Source: Dyella sp. OK004
GTDB lineage: Bacteria > Pseudomonadota > Gammaproteobacteria > Xanthomonadales > Rhodanobacteraceae
NCBI RefSeq assembly: GCF_900114495.1
Contig: NZ_FOZI01000003.1
Span: 248,001 to 312,000, forward strand
DNA: 64,000 nt
Reading direction: 5' to 3'
Part shown: piece by piece, positions 40,823-51,231 of the stretch
How the letters are laid out: every line of letters begins with the position of its first letter
Numbering within the stretch: the first letter of the stretch is position 1
Notes under the pieces: generated by a model
The model's database searches: none
Seen by the model: only the letters and a program-made list of their open reading frames with translations
What the model was told of the DNA's origin: nothing
Translations under genes and position numbers: made by a program

Positions 40823-43800
40823 ATGGATTTGCTGCGGTTTCTGCTCTTGCTACCGGTGCGCCTCGTGCGCGGTTTGCTGCTCGGGATCGGCCTGATTCTG
40901 CGGCCCTTTTTTGGACAACTGTCCTGGTCGGCACCCTCCTGGATGCCTGCGACCGGCACTTTTGTCCGCCAACGCCCGCTGCGTGCCGCAAGCGTACTGG
41001 TGGCCGCGCTGGCGATTGCCGCCAGTGGCTGGTTCGGCTGGCAGTGGTACAAGAACCGGCCCAAGCCGATCGAACCCGCACGCATCTCCTTTGAAGTGCA
41101 GACGCCGGCGATCAGCGACTACACCAAGCAGCCGATCGTGATCCATCCGCTAGCGTTGCGCTTTTCTGGCTCGGCAGCGCCGCTCGAACTGGTAGGCAAG
41201 CCGGTCACGACTGGCGTCGTCATGCAGCCCGCTGTGAAAGGCCAGTGGACCTGGCTCGACGACCGCACGCTCAACTTTGTGCCGGCCGAGGATTGGCCGG
41301 TCGGCAAGCATTACGACGTGCGCCTCGACATCAGCAAGGCCTTCGCTCCGCATGTGCTGATGGCCGAAGACCATTTCAGTTTCGACACGGCGCCCTTCAT
41401 CGTGAAGTTGGGCACCGCCGAGTTCTACCAGGACCCGCAGGACGCCACGGCCAAGAAAACCATCCAGCAGGTGATCTTCAATTACCCGGTGGACACCGCG
41501 CAGTTCGAGAAGCGGATCGAGGTGGCGCTGGCGCAGAAAGGCAGCTCCGATACTCCGCTCAAATTCAGCGTGACCTACGACGCCAACAAGCTGGCCGCGT
41601 GGATCCACTCGCAGCCGCTGGCCTTGCCGCGCGACGACGGCGCCGTGCAATACAGCATCGACAAGGGCGTGCGCAGCCTGCGCGGCGGCGACGCGTTCAA
41701 GGACAAGCTCACCCATCCGGTGACCGTGCCGGGCTTGTACAGCCTGACCATCAACGAGATCGCACCCACTCTGGTCGACAACGACAAGTACGAGCCCGAG
41801 CAAGTGCTGGTGATGGGCGTCGGCGGCACGGTGCGCGACAGCGAACTTGCTGGCCTGACCAAGGCCTGGGTACTGCCGCGACGCAAGCCTGGGGTGAAGC
41901 AGGATGAAGACGAGCCACCCTATGCGTGGGGCGCATCCCAGGTCAGCGAGGAGGTGCTGCGTCAGTCGCAACCGCTCAAACTTGAATTGGTGCCTACCGA
42001 GAACGAATACGAGGCCGGCCAGAGCTTCAAGTTCCACGCCGAACCCGGGCAGCAGATCTATGTGCGCGTGGAGAAGGGACTTAAGTCGTTCGGCGGCTAC
42101 GTGCTCGGCAAGCCACGCGTCGAGGTGGTGACGGTTCCCGAATATCCCAAGCTGCTGCGCTTCATGGCAGATGGTTCGCTGCTGTCGATGAGCGGTAGCA
42201 AGCGCGTGTCCGTGGTGTCGCGCAACCTGCCGGGCATGAAGGTGGAAGTGGGACGCGTACTGCCGGACCAGTTGCAGCACCTGGTCAGCCTCAATCAGGG
42301 CAACTATGCCCGGCCGTCGCTGAGTTACGACTTCAGCGAAGACCATATCGTCGAGCGCTTCGAACAGAAACGAGCCTTCCCCAAGGGCGATCCCGGCAAG
42401 GCGCATTACGAAGGTGTTGACCTTGGCCAGTATCTGAAGGACGGCAAGCGGGGCGTATTCCTGCTGCACCTGTCCAGTTATGACCCGGTGGCGGAGAAGA
42501 AGAAGGCCGACGCCGCTGCGGCGGCGGAGCAGGGGGCGCAGGCCGCGCCGCGTGCCGATGGGCAGGACAGCGGCACGAATGAATCCGGCGACGAAGGCGA
42601 AAGCGAGGGCAATGCCTACAACAGCCAGCCCGAGGAAGATTCCTCCACACCGGTCGACACCCGCCTCGTCGTGGTCACCGACCTCGGCATGCTGGTCAAG
42701 CGTGGCGTGGACGGCAGCCAGGACGTGTTCGTGCAATCGATTCACAGCGGTCAGCCGGTGGGTGGTGCCAGCGTGTCGGTGCTGGCGCTCAACGGCCAGA
42801 CCCTTTACAGCGAGACCACCAACGCCGATGGCGCCGTGCACTTCCCGACCTTCAAGGGACTGGAGCGCGAAAAACGCCCCGTGATGTACCTGGTGAAGAA
42901 GGCGGACGATCTTTCATTCCTGCCGATTGGTGGCTACGACCGTCAGCTCGACTACTCGCGCTTCGACATCGGCGGCGAGCGCAACGCTACCAACCAGGGT
43001 CAGCTTTCCTCCTACCTGTTCTCCGACCGTGGCATTTACCGGCCGGGCGACACCTTCCATATCGGCCTGATTGTGCGTGCCGCCAGCTGGACGCATAGCG
43101 TGGCCGGTGTGCCGCTGCAGGCGGAGATCGTCGACCCGCGCGGCGCCACCGTAAAGCAGCTGCCGTTGAGCATGGATAACAGCGGCTTCGGTGAACTCGA
43201 ATACGCACCAGCGGAAACCGCGCCCACCGGCACCTGGACGGTAAACCTCTACATCGTCAAGGACGGCAAGGCCGGCGCACAGATCGGCAGCACCACCGTG
43301 CAGGTGAAGGAATTCCTGCCCGATCGCATGAAAGTGGAAGCCAAGCTGTCGCAGCAGGCGCCGGAAGGCTGGGTAAAGCCGGAGCAGCTGAAGGGCCTGG
43401 TCGATGTACAGAACCTGTTCGGTACGCCGGCGGCGGATCGCCGCGTAGAGGCCTCGCTCACCCTGCGTCCGGCCTGGCCGGCCTTCCGCAGCTGGCAGGA
43501 TTACCACTTCTACGACGTGCGCCGCGCCAAGGAGGGTTACGAGGAAACCCTGCAGGACGGCAAGACCGACGATAAAGGCCATGCCGAGTTCGATCTGGAT
43601 CTGAAGAAGTACGCCGACGCCACCTATCAGCTGTACTTCCTTGCCAAGGCGCACGAGGCCGAGGGCGGGCGCAGCGTAGCTGCGGCCGCGCAGACACTGG
43701 TTTCCAGCAACGACTGGCTGGTCGGTTACAAAGCGGCCGACAGTCTCGACTATGTCAGCCGCAACGCACCGCGCAGCGTGCATCTGGTCGCGATCAACAG

Positions 43801-46800
43801 TCAGGCCAAAGCGATCGAGCTGAAGGACCTGCGCGCGCAGCTGATCGAGCGCCGCTATATCTCGGTGCTGACCAAGCAGGATTCGGGCGTCTACAAGTAC
43901 CAGTCCAAGCTCAAGGAAATCGCGGTCAACGAGCAGGCGCTGGCGATTCCCACCGCGGGTCTCGACTACGCCTTGCCGACCGACAAGCCGGGCAACTATG
44001 CGTTGGTGATCCTGCGCGGCAATGACCGCACCGAAGTAAACCGCGTCGACTACTCGGTGGCTGGTGCCGCCAATGTGTCGCGCTCGTTGGACCGCAACGC
44101 GGAACTCCAGCTCAACCTCAGCAAGCAGGATTACGCACCGGGCGAGTCGGTGGACATCGCCATCCGCGCGCCTTATGCGGGTAGTGGCCTGATCACCATC
44201 GAGCGCGACAAGGTGTATGCGCACGCATGGTTCCATGCCGACACCACCAGCTCGGTGCAGCACATCACCGTGCCGGCGGATTTCGAGGGCAACGGCTACA
44301 TCAACGTGCAATACATCCGCGATCCGTCCTCGGACGAGATCTTCATGAGTCCGCTGAGCTACGGCGTGGTGCCGTTCTCAGTGAACCTGGATGCACGCCG
44401 CAACCCGATAAAGGTCGAATCCCCGGCGCTGGTGAAACCCGGCGAAACGGTCACCTTCAAACTCAGCGCACCGCAACCGACCAAGGCGGTAGTGTTCGCC
44501 GTGGATGAGGGCATCCTGCAGGTGGCTCGCTACAAGCTCGGCGATCCGCTGAAGTTCTTCTTCCGCAAGCGCATGCTGGAAGTGAGCACCTCACAGATCC
44601 TCGACCTGATCCTTCCGGACTTCGAGAAGCTGATGAGCATGGCCGCAGCCGGCGGCGACGCCGACGCCGCGATCGGCCGCCAGCTCAACCCGTTCAAGCG
44701 TAAGCGCGACAAGCCGGTGGCGTTCTGGTCCGGCATCGTCGACGTGGATGGCGAGAAAGAGCTGACCTACCAGGTGCCGGATTACTTCAACGGCAAGCTG
44801 CGCGTGATGGCGGTTTCGGTCTCGCCGGAACGCATCGGCACCTTTGAAGGTTCCACCATCGTGCGTGGCGATTTCGTGCTTTCGCCGAACGTGCCGACTA
44901 CCCTGGCGCCGGGTGACGAGCTGGAAGTCAGCGTGGGTGTGGCCAATAACCTCACGGGCCTGGGCGGCAAACAGGTGCCGGTGGCGGTGAGCCTGAAGAC
45001 CGGACCGCAACTGCAGGCGATCGGCAGCGCGACCCAGAGCCTCAACCTGGGCGAGATGCGCGAGGGCGTGGCGCTGTTCCGTGTCAAGGCGACCGACAAA
45101 CTGGGCTCCGGCAATCTGACCTTTACCGCGAGCTACGGCGGCAAGTCCGCGAAGCAGAGCGTCGACGTGTCGGTGCGTCCGGCTTCGGCTTACCGCACCC
45201 AGGTCAACGTGGGTCGGGTCGACGCCGGCAGCAAGGCGGACCTGCCCGACCTGCGTAAGCTGTACGACGAGTACTCGTCACGCGATACGGCGTTCTCGCC
45301 GCTGCCGGTCGTGCTCGCCCAAGGCCTTACCAGCTTCCTGGTCAACTACCAGAACTACTGCAGCGAGCAGTTGATCAGCGCGGCCATGCCCAAACTGGTC
45401 GTGGCGAAATGGCCAGTAGTGCCGGTCTTCGCGCACGCGCTGCAACCTGCCTTCAGCGAGAAGAAGCTGAGCAACGATGAGGCGCTGGCCCAGTTCCTCG
45501 ACGCGCTGCACGCGCGCCAGAACGGGCAGGGTGGTTTCGGGGTGTGGGCGGCTACGCCGGATGCGGATCCGTTCGTGTCGGTCTATGCGATGAACTTCTT
45601 GATCGAGGCGCGCGACCGCGGTGTGAACGTACCTAAGGACATGTTCGATGCCGGCAATACCTATCTGCGCCAGCTCGCCAGCGACAACGGCATGGATTCG
45701 CTCGACAAGCTGCGCCAGCGTGCCTATGCGGTCTACCTGCTGACGCGCCAGGGCAACGTCACCACCAACGACCTGGCGGCCGTGCAGAAGCGCCTGCAAG
45801 AGGCTTATCCGGAACAGTGGAAGAACGATCTGGCCGCGGCCTGGCTGGCGGCGTCCTATCAGCTACTGAAGCAGGACAAGCAGGCCAGCCAGTTGATGGC
45901 CGGCCCGCTGAAGCTGCTGGAGCGCAGCAACGCAGACAAGAGCTACGTCTACGACTACTACTACGACTCACTGATTCGCGACTCCAGCGTGCTGTATCTG
46001 CTCGGCAAGCATTTCCCCGAGCGGGCCAAGGCGTTGTCGCCGCGCGTGTGGGAGAACATCAGCTATCCGCTGGCGCACCAGTGGTACAACACGCTGTCGT
46101 CGTCGATGACCCTGCTCGCGCTGGATGCCTATGCCAGTCAGTCGGCCGGCGATCTCAGCAAGCTCAGCATCGACGAAGTGCACACCGATGGCAGCGTCAA
46201 AGCCATTGCCGCCTTGCAAGGCAATCTGATGCAGGCTGGCAGTTGGAACGCTGCGGCAGGCCGTCTGCGCTTTACCAATGGCGGCGCCTTGCCGGCCTGG
46301 TATGTGGCAAGCCAGGGTGGTTACGACCGCGATGCGCCGAACAAGGCGATCAAGAACGGCATCGAGATCATCCGTGACTACACCGACACCAACGGCAAGT
46401 CACTGGATCAGATCAGCATCGGCGAGGAGATCGACGTCCACGTGAAGATCCGTGCCACCAACGGTGACGGCGTTTCCGACGTGGCGATCGTGGATCTGCT
46501 GCCGGGTGGTTTCGAGCCGGTGATCCAGCCGCCGCCGGAAGTAACTGACCACCAGGAGGACGGCAGCGCAGAGAACGACCAGGGTGGCGATAGCGAAGTG
46601 AAGCCCAGTGCCTGGCGTTCGCCGATCGGCCTGTCCAGCTCGAGCTGGACGCCCGAGTACGCCGATATCCGCGAAGACCGCGTGGTGATCTATGGCACAG
46701 CTACGCCGGATGTGCGCGAGTTCGTGTATCGCATCAAGGCAACCAACGCGGGCAAGTTCATCGTGCCGCCGGCCTACGGCGAGTCGATGTACAACCGGGA

Positions 46801-46855
46801 AATCCAGGCGCGTTCGCCGGGTGGCGCTACTTTGACCGTCGTGCGCAAACCGTAA
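40823..46855 (+). CDS. alpha-2-macroglobulin family protein (YfhM type), very large
   Basis: This 2010-residue envelope protein of the bacterial alpha-2-macroglobulin family (COG2373) is thought to trap proteases that breach the cell wall. Two hydrophobic stretches (about 3-27 and 57-73) anchor the N-terminus; there is no lipobox. Macroglobulin domains follow, with the family GIYRPGDTFHIGLIVR motif near residue 740 and an Ala/Glu/Ser-rich low-complexity linker near 555-610. The thioester motif CxEQ is CSEQ at about residue 1513. It is longer than E. coli YfhM (about 1650). AGGAAG precedes ATG 40823. pbpC follows, as in E. coli. Confidence 0.92.
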   Translation: MDLLRFLLLLPVRLVRGLLLGIGLILRPFFGQLSWSAPSWMPATGTFVRQRPLRAASVLVAALAIAASGWFGWQWYKNRPKPIEPARISFEVQTPAISDYTKQPIVIHPLALRFSGSAAPLELVGKPVTTGVVMQPAVKGQWTWLDDRTLNFVPAEDWPVGKHYDVRLDISKAFAPHVLMAEDHFSFDTAPFIVKLGTAEFYQDPQDATAKKTIQQVIFNYPVDTAQFEKRIEVALAQKGSSDTPLKFSVTYDANKLAAWIHSQPLALPRDDGAVQYSIDKGVRSLRGGDAFKDKLTHPVTVPGLYSLTINEIAPTLVDNDKYEPEQVLVMGVGGTVRDSELAGLTKAWVLPRRKPGVKQDEDEPPYAWGASQVSEEVLRQSQPLKLELVPTENEYEAGQSFKFHAEPGQQIYVRVEKGLKSFGGYVLGKPRVEVVTVPEYPKLLRFMADGSLLSMSGSKRVSVVSRNLPGMKVEVGRVLPDQLQHLVSLNQGNYARPSLSYDFSEDHIVERFEQKRAFPKGDPGKAHYEGVDLGQYLKDGKRGVFLLHLSSYDPVAEKKKADAAAAAEQGAQAAPRADGQDSGTNESGDEGESEGNAYNSQPEEDSSTPVDTRLVVVTDLGMLVKRGVDGSQDVFVQSIHSGQPVGGASVSVLALNGQTLYSETTNADGAVHFPTFKGLEREKRPVMYLVKKADDLSFLPIGGYDRQLDYSRFDIGGERNATNQGQLSSYLFSDRGIYRPGDTFHIGLIVRAASWTHSVAGVPLQAEIVDPRGATVKQLPLSMDNSGFGELEYAPAETAPTGTWTVNLYIVKDGKAGAQIGSTTVQVKEFLPDRMKVEAKLSQQAPEGWVKPEQLKGLVDVQNLFGTPAADRRVEASLTLRPAWPAFRSWQDYHFYDVRRAKEGYEETLQDGKTDDKGHAEFDLDLKKYADATYQLYFLAKAHEAEGGRSVAAAAQTLVSSNDWLVGYKAADSLDYVSRNAPRSVHLVAINSQAKAIELKDLRAQLIERRYISVLTKQDSGVYKYQSKLKEIAVNEQALAIPTAGLDYALPTDKPGNYALVILRGNDRTEVNRVDYSVAGAANVSRSLDRNAELQLNLSKQDYAPGESVDIAIRAPYAGSGLITIERDKVYAHAWFHADTTSSVQHITVPADFEGNGYINVQYIRDPSSDEIFMSPLSYGVVPFSVNLDARRNPIKVESPALVKPGETVTFKLSAPQPTKAVVFAVDEGILQVARYKLGDPLKFFFRKRMLEVSTSQILDLILPDFEKLMSMAAAGGDADAAIGRQLNPFKRKRDKPVAFWSGIVDVDGEKELTYQVPDYFNGKLRVMAVSVSPERIGTFEGSTIVRGDFVLSPNVPTTLAPGDELEVSVGVANNLTGLGGKQVPVAVSLKTGPQLQAIGSATQSLNLGEMREGVALFRVKATDKLGSGNLTFTASYGGKSAKQSVDVSVRPASAYRTQVNVGRVDAGSKADLPDLRKLYDEYSSRDTAFSPLPVVLAQGLTSFLVNYQNYCSEQLISAAMPKLVVAKWPVVPVFAHALQPAFSEKKLSNDEALAQFLDALHARQNGQGGFGVWAATPDADPFVSVYAMNFLIEARDRGVNVPKDMFDAGNTYLRQLASDNGMDSLDKLRQRAYAVYLLTRQGNVTTNDLAAVQKRLQEAYPEQWKNDLAAAWLAASYQLLKQDKQASQLMAGPLKLLERSNADKSYVYDYYYDSLIRDSSVLYLLGKHFPERAKALSPRVWENISYPLAHQWYNTLSSSMTLLALDAYASQSAGDLSKLSIDEVHTDGSVKAIAALQGNLMQAGSWNAAAGRLRFTNGGALPAWYVASQGGYDRDAPNKAIKNGIEIIRDYTDTNGKSLDQISIGEEIDVHVKIRATNGDGVSDVAIVDLLPGGFEPVIQPPPEVTDHQEDGSAENDQGGDSEVKPSAWRSPIGLSSSSWTPEYADIREDRVVIYGTATPDVREFVYRIKATNAGKFIVPPAYGESMYNREIQARSPGGATLTVVRKP

Positions 46856-46864
46856 GTCCGGATA

Positions 46865-46895
46865 CCTCGCCCTCTCCATCAAGGAGAGGGCGAGG
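46865..46895. repeat. perfect hairpin repeat between A2M and pbpC genes
   Basis: CCTCGCCCTCTCC / GGAGAGGGCGAGG, a 13-bp perfect stem with a 5-nt loop, is a type of G/C-rich palindrome common between genes in this order. It may tune expression between the two genes. There is no T-tract. Confidence 0.7.
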
Positions 46896-46909
46896 TTGGT
46901 CGATACCCG

Positions 46910-49318
46910 ATGAGCTTCATGTCCACCCCATCATTGCTGTCCGCCATCGTCCGCTGGGTCCGTCGTTGGCAGAACTGGCTGGTGGGTATCGCCTTGGTAA
47001 TCGCGGCGCTGATCGGCTGTCGCCTGTGGCCGCATGTGCCGCTGCGCGAATGGCAGACCTCGTCTACCGCCGTATACGACAGCAAGGGCCATCTGCTGCG
47101 ACTGACCCTGGCCAGTGATGACCGTTATCGTCTGTGGGTACCCCTGCGCGATATCTCGCCGCAACTGGTGCAGGGCGTCTTGCTGCATGAAGACCGCTGG
47201 TACCGCTGGCACGCCGGTTTTAATCCCTACGGTCTGTTGCGTGGCGCATGGGTGACCTATGCGCGCCATGGCAATCCGCAAGGTGGCTCCACCATCACCA
47301 TGCAGCTGGCGCGCCTGCTGTGGCGGCTCAACACGCGCTCGCCGCTGGGCAAGCTGCATCAGCTCGGGCGCGCGCTCCAGCTGGAGCTGTTCTATTCGAA
47401 GGACCAGATTCTCGAGGCGTATCTCAATTACGCGCCTTATGGGCGCAACGTCGAGGGCGTGGGCGCTGCCAGCCTGGCGTACTTCGACAAGCCACCTGCG
47501 GCACTCAGCCTGCCGGAGGCGCTGACGCTCGCGGTGGTGCCGCAGGATCCCACCCGTCGCCTGCAAGCGGCAGCCGCACATACGGGTGATGCACCGCCGG
47601 ACATCATCAATGCCCGACTGGCCCAGTCGCGCAACCGGCTCTATGCGCGCTGGCTGCGAGCACACCCGCAGGATGCCTCGCTGAAACCGCTGTTCGCCTT
47701 GCCACTCAATTTGCGGCCGCTATCGCAACTGCCGTTCGAGGCGCCGCATGCGGTGGAGCAGGTGCTGGCGGCGCGGCGGCTGCAAGCCGGGCCGCTGGAC
47801 AGTCGCGTCACCACAACCCTCGATCTGGATTTGCAGCACGGTCTCGAACGGCAGGTGGCGCGCTATATCGAACGCAACAATGCGCGTGGCATCCGCAATG
47901 CGGCAGCCATCCTTATCGACACGCGCGACATGGGAGTGAAGGCTCTGGTGGGTTCGGCCGGCTATGCCGACAGTAGTATCCAGGGGCAAGTGAACGGCAC
48001 GCTGGCCAAGCGCTCGCCGGGCTCCACTCTCAAGCCCTTCATTTACGCACTGGGTTTTGACCAGGGTGTTCTGCATCCGCAGACGGTGCTGCGCGACGTG
48101 CCGACATCGTTCGGCCCCTATACGCCAGAGAACTTCGACGGCCATTTTCTCGGCCCGGTGACGGCCACCGAAGCCCTGGTACGCAGCCGCAATATTCCTG
48201 CGGTGTGGGTGGCTTCGCAGCTACGCCAACCGAGCTTCTATCAGTTCCTGCGCGACGCAGGCATCAGCCGCTTGGCTAGCGAGAAACACTACGGCCTCGC
48301 ACTGGTGCTCGGCGGCGGCGAAGTCACCATGCAGGAACTGGCGGGGCTCTACGCCATGCTCGCCAATCGCGGGGAGCTGCGGCCCTTGCGCCTACTCGCC
48401 AATGAGCCAGCGTCGAAAGGCACGCGTTTGCTCAGCGACGAAGCCAGCTTCATGGTGATGGACATGCTGCGCCAGAATCCGCGCCCGGACGAAACCACCG
48501 GCGCGCAACCGGATCGTCTGCCGGTGTACTGGAAGACCGGTACGTCCTGGGCGTTCCGCGACGCCTGGACGGCGGGCAGTTTCGGTCCCTACGTGCTGGT
48601 GGTGTGGGTCGGCAATTTCGACAGCAGCAGCAATCCGGCTTTTATTGGCGCCGAGGCGGCCGCGCCGCTGTTCTTCCAAATGGTCGACGCTTTGCGTGCA
48701 GAGCAACGCGGACTTGGCGAACCGATACGACGCATGCCTGCCAACCTCAAGCGCGTGGAAATCTGTCTCGCCAGTGGTGATCTGCCGAATCAGTGGTGTC
48801 CGCAAAAAGGCATGACGTGGTTCATTCCCGGCAAGTCACCAATCCGCGTCAGTCAGATCCACCGGCCGGTGGTGATGGATGACGCCACTGGCAAGCCAGC
48901 GTGTCCGCCCTATGACGGGAAACACACCCATCTGGAGGTGTATGAGTTCTGGCCGTCCGAGTTGCAGCAGGTCTTCATCCAGGCCGGCATCCCGCGCCGT
49001 ACGCCGCCGCGTAATGAAACCTGCGCAAATAGCGGCATGGCCGTCGGTGATCCGCCGCGCATCACCTCACCACTGCGCGGCAGCATCTATGCCATACGGT
49101 TGAAGCAGCAGAGCGAGAACCGTATTGCCTTTACCGCCAACGGCGATGCCGCAACGCGCACGCTGTATTGGTTCGTTAACGATGCCTTTGTGGGGCGCAG
49201 CGCACCTAGTGAATCGTTGTTCTGGCAGCCACAGACGGCGGGAAATTACGAAGTACGTGTGGTCGATGATCGCGGGATGAGTGACCAGCGATCACTGGGC
49301 GTCAGTTTGGTCGAATAG
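46910..49318 (+). CDS. pbpC: penicillin-binding protein 1C
   Basis: PBP1C is a bifunctional murein synthase that pairs with the alpha-2-macroglobulin upstream. The 802-residue protein has one membrane segment (about 24-43). The glycosyltransferase domain has the catalytic Glu94 in LLHEDRWYRW and GGSTITMQLAR. The transpeptidase domain has SPGSTLKPF (SxxK), SRN in VRSRNIPAVW and KTGTS. A C-terminal BiPBP_C domain of about 90 residues ends the protein. ATG 46919 is an alternative start. All catalytic motifs are intact. Confidence 0.96.
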   Translation: MSFMSTPSLLSAIVRWVRRWQNWLVGIALVIAALIGCRLWPHVPLREWQTSSTAVYDSKGHLLRLTLASDDRYRLWVPLRDISPQLVQGVLLHEDRWYRWHAGFNPYGLLRGAWVTYARHGNPQGGSTITMQLARLLWRLNTRSPLGKLHQLGRALQLELFYSKDQILEAYLNYAPYGRNVEGVGAASLAYFDKPPAALSLPEALTLAVVPQDPTRRLQAAAAHTGDAPPDIINARLAQSRNRLYARWLRAHPQDASLKPLFALPLNLRPLSQLPFEAPHAVEQVLAARRLQAGPLDSRVTTTLDLDLQHGLERQVARYIERNNARGIRNAAAILIDTRDMGVKALVGSAGYADSSIQGQVNGTLAKRSPGSTLKPFIYALGFDQGVLHPQTVLRDVPTSFGPYTPENFDGHFLGPVTATEALVRSRNIPAVWVASQLRQPSFYQFLRDAGISRLASEKHYGLALVLGGGEVTMQELAGLYAMLANRGELRPLRLLANEPASKGTRLLSDEASFMVMDMLRQNPRPDETTGAQPDRLPVYWKTGTSWAFRDAWTAGSFGPYVLVVWVGNFDSSSNPAFIGAEAAAPLFFQMVDALRAEQRGLGEPIRRMPANLKRVEICLASGDLPNQWCPQKGMTWFIPGKSPIRVSQIHRPVVMDDATGKPACPPYDGKHTHLEVYEFWPSELQQVFIQAGIPRRTPPRNETCANSGMAVGDPPRITSPLRGSIYAIRLKQQSENRIAFTANGDAATRTLYWFVNDAFVGRSAPSESLFWQPQTAGNYEVRVVDDRGMSDQRSLGVSLVE

Positions 49319-49342
49319 ATATCCAATCCTGGGGAAGAAGGG

Positions 49343-50293
49343 ATGCCGAGACTCAATGTGCCAATGCGATTCGGCGGTTGCCTGGGGTATGTCGTATTGC
49401 TGGTGGCGATTGGACTGACCAGCTTGTCCGCCAGCGCGGCTGAAGGAGCGTGTGATCGCAATGCTCCTGTCAATGAAGGCATTCAGCACGAAGGCACCGT
49501 CAACGGGAATGTTGGGCAGCATCAGCACTTTTGCAGGGATCAACCACAAGCGGGTGTTGATGCTTGTACGGCATCGCGCTATCTGTTGGCTGGCGATCGG
49601 GTAAGAGTCATCTCGCGTTGCGGCAACGACGTCTACGTGGCTTACGTCGGGGCCAACGGCACCTCTATGGGATGGGTCGATGCGTCTGTCGTCGACACGC
49701 ATGCGGCCCCATATACAGGCGAATCGCTGGACTGGCTGGCCGGAATGCCTGAACAGCATCCGCACTGGCAGGTCGACATGGCACCGGAGTACAGCGATTT
49801 TCTTTCGCGCCATGTGCCGACCTACCTTGCCTACTGGGGCATGAGCAAGGAGGGCACGCGGCAGTCGTTGCGCGAGACCGTTGAACAGACTGTCGGCGTA
49901 GGGCATCCGCAACGGACCGATGGACGATATGTAGTCATCAACGCCTGCCGGATCCACTCCTGCGACGAGCAGGGATTGATATGGGTGGATCTGAAAACGC
50001 ACATGGTCATCGGCGCAGTGGTGCACTACTTTTTCAATAGCTCACGTTACGACCGGCAGTTGCTGGTGTGGTCGCTGGATGTCCAGTCCGGTCATTTCCC
50101 CGAAGCTTTTGTCGAGACGCTCAAGACCTGGAATCACGGTGATGTGAATATCGACACCGGACCGCGGCCGCTGAACAACGGGGACCGGTCGCACGAAAAC
50201 CGGCCGTTCTATGCGGTGCGGTTCATCGGTGCCGATGGACGTGTGGCAGTACTCGATGACGTACGGAAACTTACACAGGCAGCTTCACCATGA
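49343..50293 (+). CDS. secreted protein of unknown function, 316 aa
   Basis: I do not recognise this family. It has a signal peptide (about 1-32, ending SASA). The mature part has Cys spaced as in a disulfide-bonded exported protein. An SH3b-like stretch lies near 80-115 (YLLAGDRVRVISRCGNDVYVAYV, then GWVDASVV), and a C-terminal domain from about 170 has RYVVINACRIHSCDEQGLIWVD. The Ivy/'HSC' look of the last motif is only suggestive. It starts 24 nt after pbpC and overlaps the next gene by 4 nt, so a role at the cell wall is likely by context. Confidence 0.7.
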   Translation: MPRLNVPMRFGGCLGYVVLLVAIGLTSLSASAAEGACDRNAPVNEGIQHEGTVNGNVGQHQHFCRDQPQAGVDACTASRYLLAGDRVRVISRCGNDVYVAYVGANGTSMGWVDASVVDTHAAPYTGESLDWLAGMPEQHPHWQVDMAPEYSDFLSRHVPTYLAYWGMSKEGTRQSLRETVEQTVGVGHPQRTDGRYVVINACRIHSCDEQGLIWVDLKTHMVIGAVVHYFFNSSRYDRQLLVWSLDVQSGHFPEAFVETLKTWNHGDVNIDTGPRPLNNGDRSHENRPFYAVRFIGADGRVAVLDDVRKLTQAASP

Positions 50294-51207
50294 AGCCAGG
50301 AATAGGGCCTATGCGCCACGGCGTTTTCTTCGCTTCCTGTCTATGGATCTATGTCGTGATGATGCCAAGCGCTTCGGGCGATGAATGGCCGGAGGGCCAT
50401 AGCCGTATGTCACATACGGTGATCGGTGGCCTGGCGAGGGATGGCAAGTCCGTTGAGGTACCACTCGCAGGCATAGAACAGGTCAGTGGTGCATGCCGTG
50501 ACCATTTGCCCTTATGGATTCAAGGGGATGATCGGCCGCATACCTGTACGCGGCTTACCATTGAGGGGAAAGAGATCGCTCATCTGTGGCTCTCGCCATC
50601 ACCCACGCGGCCGGCCATGGAGATGTTGGCGCCGCCATTGTTGATATCCACGCGCCCCTTTACGCCCTCCAGATGGAAGGAGCGCCCGGCGACCGCCGCC
50701 GAAGTCGAAGCCATACGTGCACTGCACTTGGCATTGAAACCACCTGCCTTCGAAGGTAGCGTCCTGGAGGACCAAGGCGTCTCCTTGCCGCTGGGTCCTT
50801 CAAACTATCTGCCGCTCGGCAAGGGCGTGGCGGCTATCGATACAGGCGTTGACGATAGCGTCTTCTTGCTCGTGCCCGGACGTGCTTTGAACGACGCGGA
50901 AACGGAGGGAATGTCGGCGGTCGGTCCGGAGAAGGCGTGTGCCACCGTCTCGCAATTGGTCTTTGTGCGTTCTCCGCACGGCGTTCACTATCGGGTCGAG
51001 TTGCCGGCCAAGCCAATGGCCTATGTCGCCGATCCGGATAGCCCGTATCCTGCCGTGCAGGTAACCACAAACTGCGGAGCGATGATGTTCATTTGGCGCA
51101 TCGAACCGAAGCCAAGCAAACTCATTGATTACCAGAATGGCTATGAGTACGGCGATATCCTTCCGGCGTCGGGATATGGCCGCTATGTTTCAGTGTGGCG
51201 GATCTAA
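50290..51207 (+). CDS. secreted protein of unknown function, 305 aa
   Basis: I do not recognise this family. It has a signal peptide (about 1-30, ending PSASG) and a mature soluble domain with four to five Cys and no membrane segment or catalytic motif that I know. Its start overlaps the stop of the preceding secreted gene (ATGA), so the two are probably made together and may form a complex. It is followed by an unrelated FAD oxidase gene after 24 nt. Confidence 0.68.
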   Translation: MKPGIGPMRHGVFFASCLWIYVVMMPSASGDEWPEGHSRMSHTVIGGLARDGKSVEVPLAGIEQVSGACRDHLPLWIQGDDRPHTCTRLTIEGKEIAHLWLSPSPTRPAMEMLAPPLLISTRPFTPSRWKERPATAAEVEAIRALHLALKPPAFEGSVLEDQGVSLPLGPSNYLPLGKGVAAIDTGVDDSVFLLVPGRALNDAETEGMSAVGPEKACATVSQLVFVRSPHGVHYRVELPAKPMAYVADPDSPYPAVQVTTNCGAMMFIWRIEPKPSKLIDYQNGYEYGDILPASGYGRYVSVWRI

Positions 51208-51231
51208 CGGCGCCAGCGACCTCAAATTCGT

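Noticed and set aside
41150-42841. 563-codon minus-strand open frame inside the A2M gene
   Set aside because: Shadow of a high-GC gene on the other strand.
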